A stretch of DNA of 64,000 nucleotides. Source: UBA4416 sp044238845. GTDB lineage: Bacteria > Bacteroidota > Bacteroidia > B-17B0 > Aurantibacillaceae. This document shows positions 50,334 through 59,126 of the stretch, piece after piece (the stretch's first letter is position 1; every line of letters starts with the position of its first letter). A program made the translations under genes and the position numbers. Location: assembly GCA_044238845.1 (NCBI GenBank), contig JBIICN010000018.1, positions 5,414 to 69,413 of the forward strand, in the 5' to 3' direction. The notes under the pieces were generated by a model. That model made no database searches. It saw only the letters and a program-made list of their open reading frames with translations, and had not been told where the DNA came from.

Positions 50334-51125
50334 ATGCTTTTTACCGACCAATTAAATAATATAATTGATTTACCTAATTTCCCAAAACGCATTATCTCCA
50401 TTGTACCTTCTCAATCTGAACTGTTATGGGATTTAGGTTTAAGAGAAGAGCTGGTGGGGATTACTAAATTTTGTATTCATCCTCAACAGATGTTTAAAAG
50501 TGTTGAAAGATTTGGTGGTACTAAGACTTTAAACTTAGATAAGATACGTGCCTTAAAACCAGATGTGATTATTGGGAATAAAGAAGAAAACGAACAATCA
50601 CAAATTTTGGAGTTGCAGAAAGAGTTTCCGGTATGGATGAGTGATATTTTTACCCTACAAGACGCTTTACAAATGATAGAAGGCATTGGTGCTTTAGTAA
50701 ATAAAACTCAACAAGCTCAAACTATTAAAAATACGATCCAAACATCATTTTTAAATTTGCCACATAAACCACAAAGCGTCTTGTATTTAATTTGGAACAA
50801 GCCATATATGGCTGCTGGCAAAGGCACCTTTATTGGTGATATGTTAAGTAAGATTGGATTGCAAAATGCGACTTTGAGAGCCTCAGCCACCGATAACATG
50901 AATCGTTATCCTGAATTAAGTATAGAAGATATAAAAGCATTAAACCCAGAGCTTGTTTTTTTATCATCCGAGCCTTATCCTTTTAAGCAAGAGCATATGG
51001 ATGAACTGCAACAACATTTACCAACATCAAAAATTATTTTAGTAGATGGCGAAATGTTTAGTTGGTATGGGACTCGTTTAATAAAGAGTAGAGCATATTT
51101 GAATGAAATTATGGAATTAATTTAA
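50334..51125 (+). CDS. BtuF-like periplasmic-binding-fold protein
   Basis: A 263-residue protein of the helical-backbone metal-receptor superfamily, resembling cobalamin- or siderophore-binding ABC components: RIISIVPSQSELLWDLG, VGITKFCIHP, GGTKTLNLDKIRALKPDVIIGNKEEN and a long linker helix. It has no signal peptide or lipobox, and no permease or ATPase gene is adjacent, so it may act in the cytosol or have a truncated start; no upstream in-frame ATG is seen in the 41-base divergent gap. The ligand is unknown. Confidence 0.85.
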   Translation: MLFTDQLNNIIDLPNFPKRIISIVPSQSELLWDLGLREELVGITKFCIHPQQMFKSVERFGGTKTLNLDKIRALKPDVIIGNKEENEQSQILELQKEFPVWMSDIFTLQDALQMIEGIGALVNKTQQAQTIKNTIQTSFLNLPHKPQSVLYLIWNKPYMAAGKGTFIGDMLSKIGLQNATLRASATDNMNRYPELSIEDIKALNPELVFLSSEPYPFKQEHMDELQQHLPTSKIILVDGEMFSWYGTRLIKSRAYLNEIMELI

Positions 51126-51146
51126 GGTTCTTTCTTATAAAGAAAC

Positions 51147-51182
51147 AAAAAACCTACTTTGATATTTCAAAATAGGTTTTTT
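51147..51182. terminator. Bidirectional rho-independent terminator
   Basis: Stem AAAAAACCTA / TAGGTTTTTT with inner TTTG/CAAA pairing, between the convergent genes ending at 51125 and 51207. Confidence 0.85.
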
Positions 51183-51206
51183 GGGAAAATTATAGAACTT
51201 AAAAAA

Positions 51207-52154
51207 TTATTTATATGTAGGGCGGTTAATACTATGTCCTAGAGCTTTTCCATAACCAGGGCTAGTATTAAAACGTAGGCTAAACTCTAAACCACCTTTT
51301 GCTTTTGATGCTCCTGCTAGTTGTGATGTGTTTACATCATAGCTCACGCAAATTGCATACATATCATATTGAAATAATAGAGTTGGGATAATAGCATCAC
51401 CCACACGATAAAAAGCACCTAAAGCAATAGCACATGGTTTTTTAATGCCTGTGTAAACTGATTGGTCTTGAATGATATATTTGAATAAAGAACCTATACT
51501 AATTTCTTGATTAGGACCTTGACGCATATATAAGGCACTTGGAACAATGGCAATACCAGTATTTTTAATTCCAATGTCAAAATTACCATGTAATGCAAAT
51601 TTTACAAATTGTTTATCACCACTATTCACAAACGAATACTTTGGCATGTTATAGTGAAAAGCAGAAAAACCAATATCAAATTTTGTCCCATCTTGTGCGC
51701 TAATATAACGTTCGCTACGAGCATAATGGTAGGCTAAACCGCCAACAAGATCTGCTTGCATTAGTGAGCTACGAGGAACTGATTCTCCTGAAGAAATGGA
51801 AGGGTCGTGATTTGAACCATTATATTGACTTTCCCATTGCAATTTAGATGGATTTATTGTTCGGTAATTGACACCTCCACCTATTCCGGCCGAAAATTTA
51901 GTAAACTTACCAGTTTTTACAACGGTATTAAACCCAAGGTTTACTAATAAAGAACCTAATCCGGCGTCACCTGCTTTATCTTTATAAATACTTAACGACA
52001 TACCTGTGTATGCTTTTTTTAACTTTAAATGTTTCAAGGCTCTTTCAATACTAATTCCAAAAGTTTGAAAAGGACTAGTAACGCTTGCCCATTGATTTTT
52101 ATAGTTAGCAATAATTCGTGTATCAAATGCTGTACAACTCATCGCAGGATTCAA
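51207..52154 (-). CDS. PorP/SprF-family outer-membrane protein, 5' end frameshifted
   Basis: A beta-barrel protein of the PorP/SprF family, which assists secretion or attachment of type B T9SS proteins. Family features are NPAMSCTAFDTRIIANYKNQW near the start, TFGISIERAL, and GDAIIPTLLFQYDMYAICVSYDVNTSQL near the end. The open frame has only a TTG at 52154; upstream, in-frame residues AQDIHFSQFNETPVL show that the coding region really begins earlier, but the start and signal peptide (MKKIILTSIILL from the ATG at 52234) are in another frame. One base appears to be missing near 52198-52215. Pairing with the type B gene upstream is typical. Confidence 0.85.
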   Translation of the reverse strand: MNPAMSCTAFDTRIIANYKNQWASVTSPFQTFGISIERALKHLKLKKAYTGMSLSIYKDKAGDAGLGSLLVNLGFNTVVKTGKFTKFSAGIGGGVNYRTINPSKLQWESQYNGSNHDPSISSGESVPRSSLMQADLVGGLAYHYARSERYISAQDGTKFDIGFSAFHYNMPKYSFVNSGDKQFVKFALHGNFDIGIKNTGIAIVPSALYMRQGPNQEISIGSLFKYIIQDQSVYTGIKKPCAIALGAFYRVGDAIIPTLLFQYDMYAICVSYDVNTSQLAGASKAKGGLEFSLRFNTSPGYGKALGHSINRPTYK

Positions 52155-52189
52155 TAAAACGGGTGTTTCATTAAATTGTGAAAAGTGTA

Positions 52190-52234
52190 TGTCTTGCGCA
52201 ACAAGATGATACTCGTTAAAATTATTTTTTTCAT
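52190..52234 (-). pseudogene. Out-of-frame start and signal peptide of the PorP/SprF gene
   Basis: The ATG at 52234 reads MKKIILTSIILL, a lipophilic signal-peptide start, and then runs out of frame into RKTYTF and a stop. The family continuation AQDIHFSQF is in the next frame. There are 35 bases between the ATG and the GCG (Ala) codon where a multiple of three is needed. This is a real frameshift or a one-base sequence error. Confidence 0.7.
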
Positions 52235-52258
52235 AGTTTCTATTTATAAAATTTTAAT

Positions 52259-55200
52259 TTACCTAATTAATGTAATATTTCCTTTTAATTTAAATTCTTG
52301 TCCATCAATGGATATCCCGTCTGCTTTGTAAACAAACACACCTGTATCTAATTTTTGTCCTCTAAAAGTTCCATCCCAACTTTCGGATAAAGAGGAAGTT
52401 TCAAAAACTTTTTCCCCCCATCTATTAAAAATTTGAAGGTTAAAAGTAGTGATGCATCTACCATGAACATTAATCATGTCGTTTAATCCATCTCCATTAG
52501 GAGAGAATACATTAGGGATAAAGAAATCACCACAGTTAATATCAACAATAACAGTCACCGTATCTTGTACTTTACAGTATTGCGAATTAGAAACCACAAC
52601 AATATATTCAGTAGTTAAAGTCGGACTAACCGATGTTATAGAGCAAGAAGGGCAGGCAATAGAACCGTTGATGTTTGGTGACCAAGAATAATTTAATCCA
52701 CCAGTAGCATAAATTTCGGCACTTTCTCCAATATTAATCGTAGTATCTCCACCTACTATAACAACAGGTAAGTCAAAAACTGTAACAAAATTAGTTTTAA
52801 TCAGAGTATCAAAACCGCAAGTATTAGACGCGGTAGCAACAACAGAGAAAGATCCAGCAGAAGGATAACATGCTTCAGGAGTAATACCAACAGAAGATGT
52901 ACCAATACCAGTTTGATAAAACCATTGATAGGCAATAGGTTGACTGCCAGTAGTAGAAGCACTAAAGGTAACACAACCACCTACGCAAATGGTATCATTA
53001 TTAAGTGTTTTGATGTTTATTATATCAGGTTTAACACGAACTGAAATTTGTGTAGTAGTTGTGCCTATGCATACACCATTAGAAATTACCACCGTATAAA
53101 TAACTGTTGCTGTGCTTGGAGGAACTGCCACAATACTAGCGGTATTATTAGCTCCTTGTATTGCATTTGTTGGTAGCCAAGTATATGTTAGTCCAGATGT
53201 TACTGGAGATGTACTAATCGTAACAGACTGAGTTAAACAAACTGTCGGGCTACTGGAAACTAAAATTGGATTAATTGTAGGCAATACAGAAACGGTTATA
53301 ACTGCTGGAATAACAAAACATCCTTGTGATGTTTGACCTCCAACAGTATAGGACGTTGTTGTATTTGGACTTACCACTGTTGTTGCAGTAGTTGCGCCGT
53401 TATCCCATGTATAAGTTGTTGCTCCAGTAGCGGTTAAGGTTGATGAATTTCCAACACAAATTATAGAATTGCTAGAGGTAACTGACATTGTACTTAAAGG
53501 AGGAACCGTTATCGATACAGTTGCTATGGAAGTACATCCATTAGTTGTGCCTGTTACTGAATAAATTTGTGTTGCACTTGGAGTGGCTGTTACAATTGCT
53601 CCATTAGTTGAACTTAAATTAATAGCTGGAGACCATGAATAACTTGTTGCACCGCTTGCAGTTAAAGTTACTGGAGATGCACCAATACAATAAATAGGTG
53701 AACTAGAATTAACAGTGGTTGTTAAGGATGTAACACTTATAGTTGTAGCGGTTGAACTAACGCAAACGCCATCAGTTCCTATTAATGTATAGGTAGTTGT
53801 TGTTGTAGGAGTAACGCTTAAGTTAGGAGATGTACTAAAACCGGGAATCCATGTATAACTTGCAGCGCCGCTAGCGGTTAGGCTTGTTCCACTTCCATTA
53901 CAAATAGCAGAACTGGTGGGAGTTATAGATAAAGTAAAGGCTGGAGCTAAACTTACCGTTGCAATAGCAGTAGCGGTGCAGGTTCCTGTACCAGATAAAA
54001 CGGTATAAGTTGTAGTTGAAGTTGGTGTAACAACTACTGTTCCTGTAGCTGAAGGATTTGAACCACTGCTAGCAGTCCAAACAAAAGGTCCAGCACTTCC
54101 AACAACTGCTAAGCTTGTAGACCCTCCATTACAAATAATTGTATTGGAAGGAGTAATACTAATAGAGGCTACTGATAAAATAGATACAGTTGCGATAGCT
54201 GTTGTTGTACATGTACCAGTCCCTGATAAAACGGTATAAGTTGTTGTAGCAGTTGGTGTAACTACAATACTTGCTAATGCAGTAGGAGTTGAACCATCAC
54301 TTGCTGTCCAAACAAACGGGCCTATACCTGAAGCAGTTATAGTTTGTGATGAGCCCGAGCAAATGGAAGATATAGAAGGTGTAATTGAAATTGGAGATAC
54401 AGGAGTAATTGAAATAGAAGCTATTGCAGTTGCTGTGCAAGCGCCAGTTCCAGATAAAACAGTGTATGTTGTTGTCGCAGTTGGAGAAACAACAACGGTT
54501 GCAGCAGCAGGAATAACGGCTCCTGAACTTGCTGTCCAAACAAAAGGACCTGCTCCTGTTGCTGTTAAAGTTTGAGATGAACCTGAACAAATAGCTGAAA
54601 CAGAAGGTGTAATATTTATTGATGGAATAGTGGAAATTGAAACTGTTGCTACGGCAGAAGCAGTGCAGGTTCCGGTTCCAGATAAAACAGAGTAGGTTGT
54701 AGTGGAAGAAGGTGTTACTGTCACATTTCCAACAGATGGAGGGGTTGTTCCGCTACTAGCCGACCATACAAATGGCCCAGCACCACTTGCAGATAAATTT
54801 ACACTTTGTCCCACACAAATGGTTGATAAAGATGGGGTTATGGTTATTGAAGGGGCATTAGTCACAGAAACCGTTGCTACGGCAGAGTTTGTACAAGTTC
54901 CTGTTCCTGTTATAACCGTATAATTTGTTGTAGTGGTTGGAGAAACCGTTACGTTACTAACAGATGGAGGTGCTGCACCGCTGCTTGCTGTCCAAACAAA
55001 TGGACCACTACCACTGGCTGATAAGCCAATGCTTTGTCCATTACAGATAGTTGATAACGATGGAGTAATAGCTACCGTTGCTGCCGATGTAACATTGACG
55101 GTTATTAAAGAAAAACTGGTACAAGAACCTGATGTTTTAGTTACGGTATAAGTTGTAGTTGCAGTTGGTGTTGTTACAACAACCGAACCTGTTGTGGTAC

Positions 55201-56362
55201 TAAGTCCAGTTCCTGGAACCCAAGAATAAGTTCCCGTTCCACCACTAGCAGTTAGTGTAGCACTTTGCCCTGCACATAAAACACCTGTAGGGCTTTGTGT
55301 AACTGGGAAAGAAGGGGTTGTAGAAAAACTAATGGCTACAGTTTGAGTTACAGGAAAACCAGGACAAGTGTTTATATCTGAATATTTTACGGTATAAGTT
55401 GTTGCAGTTGTTGGATTTGCAGTAACTGTTGTTCCTGATGAAGAAACAAGTCCACCAGAGGCAGGAGCTGACCAAGTAAATGAACTTGAAGCAATTATAG
55501 AAGAAGGTATAGCGGTAAGTGTTATTGTTTGTGGGCCACAAATTGATGTTGGATTTACCGAGGCATTTAAGGTTGGTTGATTGGCACATGACAATCCATT
55601 AACGTCCAGAAATACACCAGAATCATAAATCTCGTCCGATTCATCCCACACTCCAATTGTCATAGTATAGGTTTGACAGGGTGTAACGGTTGCGGAGGCC
55701 GTTAAGACTGTTGTTTTTCCATCATATATTAAACCAGGCGGGTTAGCTACATAGTATGCGCAATTTTTACAAGGTCCAGTATTTGTGGATCCATTATTTA
55801 CATTTTGAATAGAAACAGGAGTAGTTGTTCCTGGAAGTGTTGCAATATTAGTTTGATTATAATTTCCTCCTGATGGATTTGGACCAGATAACACAAAACC
55901 AAACACATCATTAATTACCCCTGTTGCAAATTCAGGATATTCTTCAGAAGCAAATACATAATTAATACTTAAAGTTGCACAGGTTGGAGTTAGTTGAAAA
56001 GTAATGAAACAACCATCGTAGGTTGTACCTCCTGATAGGGTATTGCCTAATGCAGACCCAGCTCCACCTGCACTACTATTATCAATACTATTAAATCCAG
56101 AAGGTGGGCCAGAAACATTTGATGCTGAACCTGTTGTTAGTAATATCCCTGAATTTAACCCAGGACCTAAGGCAGTAGCTCCATTATTAAAGGTTGCATA
56201 TGCACCAGCTGGACAAGTAATACTTAAATTGGTAACTGTAACCCCATTTCCTTGTAATAAAGCTTGCATTTGTGCAATAGTTGGATTAATGGATGTGGTA
56301 ATTTGTCCAAAATAATTTGAAAACCAGCTAGTTAGTATAATAAAGAGGAATATTTTTTTCAT
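52259..56362 (-). CDS. Large type B T9SS surface protein with choice-of-anchor L and Ig-like repeats
   Basis: A 1367-residue secreted protein. The signal peptide ends NYFGQ. Residues about 20-260 form a choice-of-anchor L domain (INYVFASEEYPEFATG, NDVFGFVLSG, IGVWDESDEIYDSGVFLD). About 13 Ig-like repeats of 70-85 residues follow, each with an ICxGxSxTLTASG-type start and a TTTYTV...GTC centre; repeats at about 430-820 are nearly identical. The end is the gliding-type (type B) sorting domain, FFIPNVFSPNGDGLNDMINV...NRWGEKVFE...GVFVYK. It is probably a surface adhesin. The ATG at 56362 begins the signal peptide. The partner PorP/SprF gene follows. Confidence 0.93.
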   Translation of the reverse strand: MKKIFLFIILTSWFSNYFGQITTSINPTIAQMQALLQGNGVTVTNLSITCPAGAYATFNNGATALGPGLNSGILLTTGSASNVSGPPSGFNSIDNSSAGGAGSALGNTLSGGTTYDGCFITFQLTPTCATLSINYVFASEEYPEFATGVINDVFGFVLSGPNPSGGNYNQTNIATLPGTTTPVSIQNVNNGSTNTGPCKNCAYYVANPPGLIYDGKTTVLTASATVTPCQTYTMTIGVWDESDEIYDSGVFLDVNGLSCANQPTLNASVNPTSICGPQTITLTAIPSSIIASSSFTWSAPASGGLVSSSGTTVTANPTTATTYTVKYSDINTCPGFPVTQTVAISFSTTPSFPVTQSPTGVLCAGQSATLTASGGTGTYSWVPGTGLSTTTGSVVVTTPTATTTYTVTKTSGSCTSFSLITVNVTSAATVAITPSLSTICNGQSIGLSASGSGPFVWTASSGAAPPSVSNVTVSPTTTTNYTVITGTGTCTNSAVATVSVTNAPSITITPSLSTICVGQSVNLSASGAGPFVWSASSGTTPPSVGNVTVTPSSTTTYSVLSGTGTCTASAVATVSISTIPSINITPSVSAICSGSSQTLTATGAGPFVWTASSGAVIPAAATVVVSPTATTTYTVLSGTGACTATAIASISITPVSPISITPSISSICSGSSQTITASGIGPFVWTASDGSTPTALASIVVTPTATTTYTVLSGTGTCTTTAIATVSILSVASISITPSNTIICNGGSTSLAVVGSAGPFVWTASSGSNPSATGTVVVTPTSTTTYTVLSGTGTCTATAIATVSLAPAFTLSITPTSSAICNGSGTSLTASGAASYTWIPGFSTSPNLSVTPTTTTTYTLIGTDGVCVSSTATTISVTSLTTTVNSSSPIYCIGASPVTLTASGATSYSWSPAINLSSTNGAIVTATPSATQIYSVTGTTNGCTSIATVSITVPPLSTMSVTSSNSIICVGNSSTLTATGATTYTWDNGATTATTVVSPNTTTSYTVGGQTSQGCFVIPAVITVSVLPTINPILVSSSPTVCLTQSVTISTSPVTSGLTYTWLPTNAIQGANNTASIVAVPPSTATVIYTVVISNGVCIGTTTTQISVRVKPDIINIKTLNNDTICVGGCVTFSASTTGSQPIAYQWFYQTGIGTSSVGITPEACYPSAGSFSVVATASNTCGFDTLIKTNFVTVFDLPVVIVGGDTTINIGESAEIYATGGLNYSWSPNINGSIACPSCSITSVSPTLTTEYIVVVSNSQYCKVQDTVTVIVDINCGDFFIPNVFSPNGDGLNDMINVHGRCITTFNLQIFNRWGEKVFETSSLSESWDGTFRGQKLDTGVFVYKADGISIDGQEFKLKGNITLIR
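53890..55080 (-). repeat. Tandem coding repeats in the type B protein
   Basis: Five to six consecutive modules of about 225 bases with high similarity; shared peptides include SGPFVWTASSG, TTTYTVLSGTGTCT and ATVSI. This is the internal tandem region of the large surface protein, prone to recombination and copy-number change. Confidence 0.85.
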
Positions 56363-56507
56363 AAACAATAACAATAATATAATCTTTAAATATATAAAAA
56401 TCAGATGATTGAGAGAAAAATAATAGCTTTAAAACGAGTGAAATGCTGGTTTGGGTTAGGGAATGAAATTGAAAATTGATAATGTCTAAAAATTAGCCTT
56501 AAAACAG

Positions 56508-56515
56508 TATCTTTG
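56508..56515 (+). promoter_or_regulatory. -7 promoter box (TATCTTTG)
   Basis: Exact TAnnTTTG match 15 bases before the ATG at 56531. An in-frame TTG at 56513 lies inside the box and is rejected as the start. Confidence 0.65.
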
Positions 56516-56530
56516 CACAAAATTAAAACC

Positions 56531-57394
56531 ATGATTCGCTTAGGAAAAACAAATACTTTAACTATTTTACGTCAAACTCCTCCAGGTATGTATTTGGGTG
56601 ATGATGAAAACGAAGTAGTGTTATTACCTAATAAATTTATTGAACCAGAATTTGAAATAGGTCAACAAATTGATGTGTTTGTTTATAGAGATTCTGAAGA
56701 TCGATTAATTGCTACCAGATTAAAGCCTTATGTGGAAGTTAATCATTTTGCTTATTTAAATGTTTCCGAAGTATCTAAGGTTGGTGCTTTTTTAGATTGG
56801 GGTTTAGAGAAAGATTTGTTTGTTCCGTTTAAAGAACAGAAACAAAAAATGGTAGAAGGTGAAAGTTACGTTGTTTACATTTACATTGATGATTTAACAG
56901 AGCGAATTGTTGGTTCAAGTAAAATTAACAAGTTTATCAGTAACGAGGTTTTACAAATAGAGCAGGGTGAAGAAGTAGATTTGTTAGTTTATAACGAAAC
57001 AGATTTAGGTTTTACCTGTGTGATTAATGAAACGCATAAAGGGTTAATTTATCATAACGATGTGTTTACTGATTTAGCTGTGGGCGACCAAACTAAAGGT
57101 TATATTAAATTAATTCGTGAAGGAAATTTAGTTGATTTAAGTTTGCAAAATTTAGGATTTAAACATGTTCTTTCTTCAACCGAAAAAATACTAGAATATT
57201 TAAATACACATGAAGGGTATTTAGAATTAACTGATAAAAGTTCTCCAGATTTAATTGAAAGACGTTTTGATATGAGTAAATCAACTTTTAAAAAGTCAAT
57301 AGGTGTGTTATATCGTCAACGAAAGGTGACACTGCATGAAGATGGCGTGAGGTTAGTTGCTAATAAAGAAGGCGAAGAAATAAAAGGAGTTTAG
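56531..57394 (+). CDS. CvfB-like S1 RNA-binding protein
   Basis: A 287-residue protein of the CvfB/YitL family. Several S1-type OB folds are seen: residues about 1-65 (TLTILRQTPPGMYLGDDENEVVLLP), 70-130 (AYLNVSEVSKVGAFLDWGLEKDLFVPFKEQ), 140-215 (LVYNETDLGFTCVINETHKGLIYHNDVF), then a winged-helix-like C-terminus (MSKSTFKKSIGVLYRQRKVTL). CvfB homologues bind RNA and affect virulence-factor expression in staphylococci; the role here is unknown. Its stop overlaps the convergent permease gene. Confidence 0.9.
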   Translation: MIRLGKTNTLTILRQTPPGMYLGDDENEVVLLPNKFIEPEFEIGQQIDVFVYRDSEDRLIATRLKPYVEVNHFAYLNVSEVSKVGAFLDWGLEKDLFVPFKEQKQKMVEGESYVVYIYIDDLTERIVGSSKINKFISNEVLQIEQGEEVDLLVYNETDLGFTCVINETHKGLIYHNDVFTDLAVGDQTKGYIKLIREGNLVDLSLQNLGFKHVLSSTEKILEYLNTHEGYLELTDKSSPDLIERRFDMSKSTFKKSIGVLYRQRKVTLHEDGVRLVANKEGEEIKGV

Positions 57395-58614
57395 TCTTGA
57401 AGATGTACGACATCATTTTTTGTAAAAACTCTTACAGGATACAATGCTGCTAAAAAACCTATAACCATTACAACTCCAAGTATCCAGAAAAAATCATTTA
57501 ATTGTAATTTGATGATATAGTAGGGCACAATACTTTCTTTATCAAATTCTACTAAATGAAACTGTTGTTGTAATAAGCAGACAGCAAGACCAATAATTAA
57601 GCCACTTAAAGCACCAACTGAGGTAATTAAAAAACCTTCCTGCATGAAAATTTTTCTGATAAATTTTTGATCAGCACCTAAATTATATAAGGTTTTAATA
57701 TCTTTCTTTTTTTCTATAATTAACATCGTTAATGCTCCAATGATATTAAAAGTTGCAATAACTAATATGAAAGCAAGAATCAAAAACGTCCATAATTTTT
57801 CAGTTTCTAATGTCTTAAATAAAACATCATTTAATTGGTACCTGTTTTTAATTTGATATTGAGAGCCAAGTTTTTGTTGTAATTTTTCTTGAATCGTTTC
57901 TAGCTCGGTTTTATCGTTTACGTTTATTTCTATAATTGAAAATGAGTCTGGGCAGTCGAATAAAGTTTGTGCCGCTTTTAAATCAACTAATACGTATTTA
58001 TAATCAAAATCATCATGTAATGAAAAAATACCCGCAGGGCTGATGGATATTTTGTTAAAAGCATCTTCAGGATTGATGCTTTCTACCTTTCCACGAATAG
58101 GCGCATAAATAGAAATTGGAGAAATAAAATCATTCACATTAATATCTAATCTGCTTGCTATACCTCTTCCAAATACGCCATAATATTGATTGTCATGCGA
58201 AAATCGATAAGTACCTTCTACTACCACTGTATCAAATTGTGTTAAATTTTTAAATTCTTCATCAACGCCTTTTATAGTAACAATGGCCTGTTTATCATCT
58301 AGTTTCATTAACGCATTTTCTTCAATTGAAAATGAAATGCCTTTAATTCCTTGAATTGATTTTATCTTTTGAGTGAGTTCATTTTTGTTAGTTATGTATT
58401 TTGAATCGACTGCAGTAATTTTTAAATCAGGTTCAATCGCATGATACAAGTCTGCTACCATAGCTGTTATGCCATTCATAGCCGAAAGAATGATTACTAA
58501 AGCAGCAGTAGTAATTGCAATAGCAATAATACTTATCCAAGAGATAACATTAATCGCATTATTTGATTTTTTTGAAATTAAATAACGCTTTGCTATGAAA
58601 AACGAAAGATTCAA
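57391..58614 (-). CDS. LolC/LolE-type ABC permease (FtsX-like)
   Basis: A 407-residue inner-membrane permease. A first helix (about 20-45, INVISWISIIAIAITTAALVIIL) precedes a periplasmic MacB-type domain (about 50-260), then three more helices (about 275-300, 325-350, 370-395) within an FtsX-like domain (ATFNIIGALTMLIIEKKKDIKTLYNLGA). The N-terminal FIAKRYLISKKSNNAINVIS matches lipoprotein-releasing LolC/E proteins. The ATPase partner is not adjacent. It follows rbfA by 58 bases. Confidence 0.9.
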   Translation of the reverse strand: MNLSFFIAKRYLISKKSNNAINVISWISIIAIAITTAALVIILSAMNGITAMVADLYHAIEPDLKITAVDSKYITNKNELTQKIKSIQGIKGISFSIEENALMKLDDKQAIVTIKGVDEEFKNLTQFDTVVVEGTYRFSHDNQYYGVFGRGIASRLDINVNDFISPISIYAPIRGKVESINPEDAFNKISISPAGIFSLHDDFDYKYVLVDLKAAQTLFDCPDSFSIIEINVNDKTELETIQEKLQQKLGSQYQIKNRYQLNDVLFKTLETEKLWTFLILAFILVIATFNIIGALTMLIIEKKKDIKTLYNLGADQKFIRKIFMQEGFLITSVGALSGLIIGLAVCLLQQQFHLVEFDKESIVPYYIIKLQLNDFFWILGVVMVIGFLAALYPVRVFTKNDVVHLQD

Positions 58615-58672
58615 ATGATTTAAAAACTAATTTGGTAAAATTAGAAACAAAAAGCTTCAGTTTATTTAAGAA

Positions 58673-59017
58673 CTATATAGGTTTATCAAACAAGGCATTT
58701 ATTTTTTCAGCATAATCATAAGAATCATCTATAAAGAAATTTATTTCAGGAACCACGCGTACTTGTTTGCCAATACTAAATCCTAAAATTTTACGAATAT
58801 GTTGTTTTTGATCGTTGATAGATTTAAATAAAGCATTTACATCTTGTGTGGCCATAATACTTAAATATATCTTAGCTGAACTTAAATCAGAACTTACTCT
58901 AACAATAGTTACTGTAATAAAGCCATTATTAAACATTGTTTTTGAATTAGCTCTAAAAATCTCCGCTAATTCTTTTTGTAATAGTTTTGCTACTTTGCTT
59001 TGTCTTACAGTTTCCAT
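58673..59017 (-). CDS. rbfA: Ribosome-binding factor A
   Basis: A 114-residue KH-fold protein that helps mature the 30S subunit and process 16S rRNA. RQSKVAKLLQKELAEIFRAN, VTIVRVSSDLSSAKIYLSI and the C-terminal RVVPEINFFIDDSYDYAEKI are conserved. The length is standard. The promoter TTG-N19-TATCTTTG ends four bases before the ATG, so its mRNA is probably leaderless or nearly so. Confidence 0.95.
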   Translation of the reverse strand: METVRQSKVAKLLQKELAEIFRANSKTMFNNGFITVTIVRVSSDLSSAKIYLSIMATQDVNALFKSINDQKQHIRKILGFSIGKQVRVVPEINFFIDDSYDYAEKINALFDKPI

Positions 59018-59021
59018 TAGT

Positions 59022-59051
59022 CAAAGATAGTAATTTGCCTATTAATATCAA
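59022..59051 (-). promoter_or_regulatory. rbfA: rbfA promoter TTG-N19-TATCTTTG, near-leaderless
   Basis: On the minus strand TTG (complement of 59049-59051) and TATCTTTG (complement of 59022-59029) are 19 bases apart. The -7 box ends four bases before the rbfA start codon at 59017. Confidence 0.78.
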
Positions 59052-59091
59052 TTATTTCATTTTATTGATTTTTCTATCGCGTTTTGTTTGT

Positions 59092-59099
59092 TATTTTTG
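59092..59099 (+). promoter_or_regulatory. -7 promoter box (TATTTTTG)
   Basis: Exact TAnnTTTG match 27 bases before the ATG at 59127; a TTG at 59065-59067 is spaced 24 bases, longer than ideal. Confidence 0.55.
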
Positions 59100-59126
59100 G
59101 CTTAGTTATTATTACAATAATTTCTT

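Noticed and set aside
53890..55080. CRISPR-like periodicity
   Set aside because: The repeats are 225-base coding modules with no short identical repeats and unique spacers; no cas genes are present.
54363..55151. Several long plus-strand frames inside the type B protein gene
   Set aside because: They are shadows of the tandem-repeat coding region, Val/Ala/Thr-biased with no start signals or domains.
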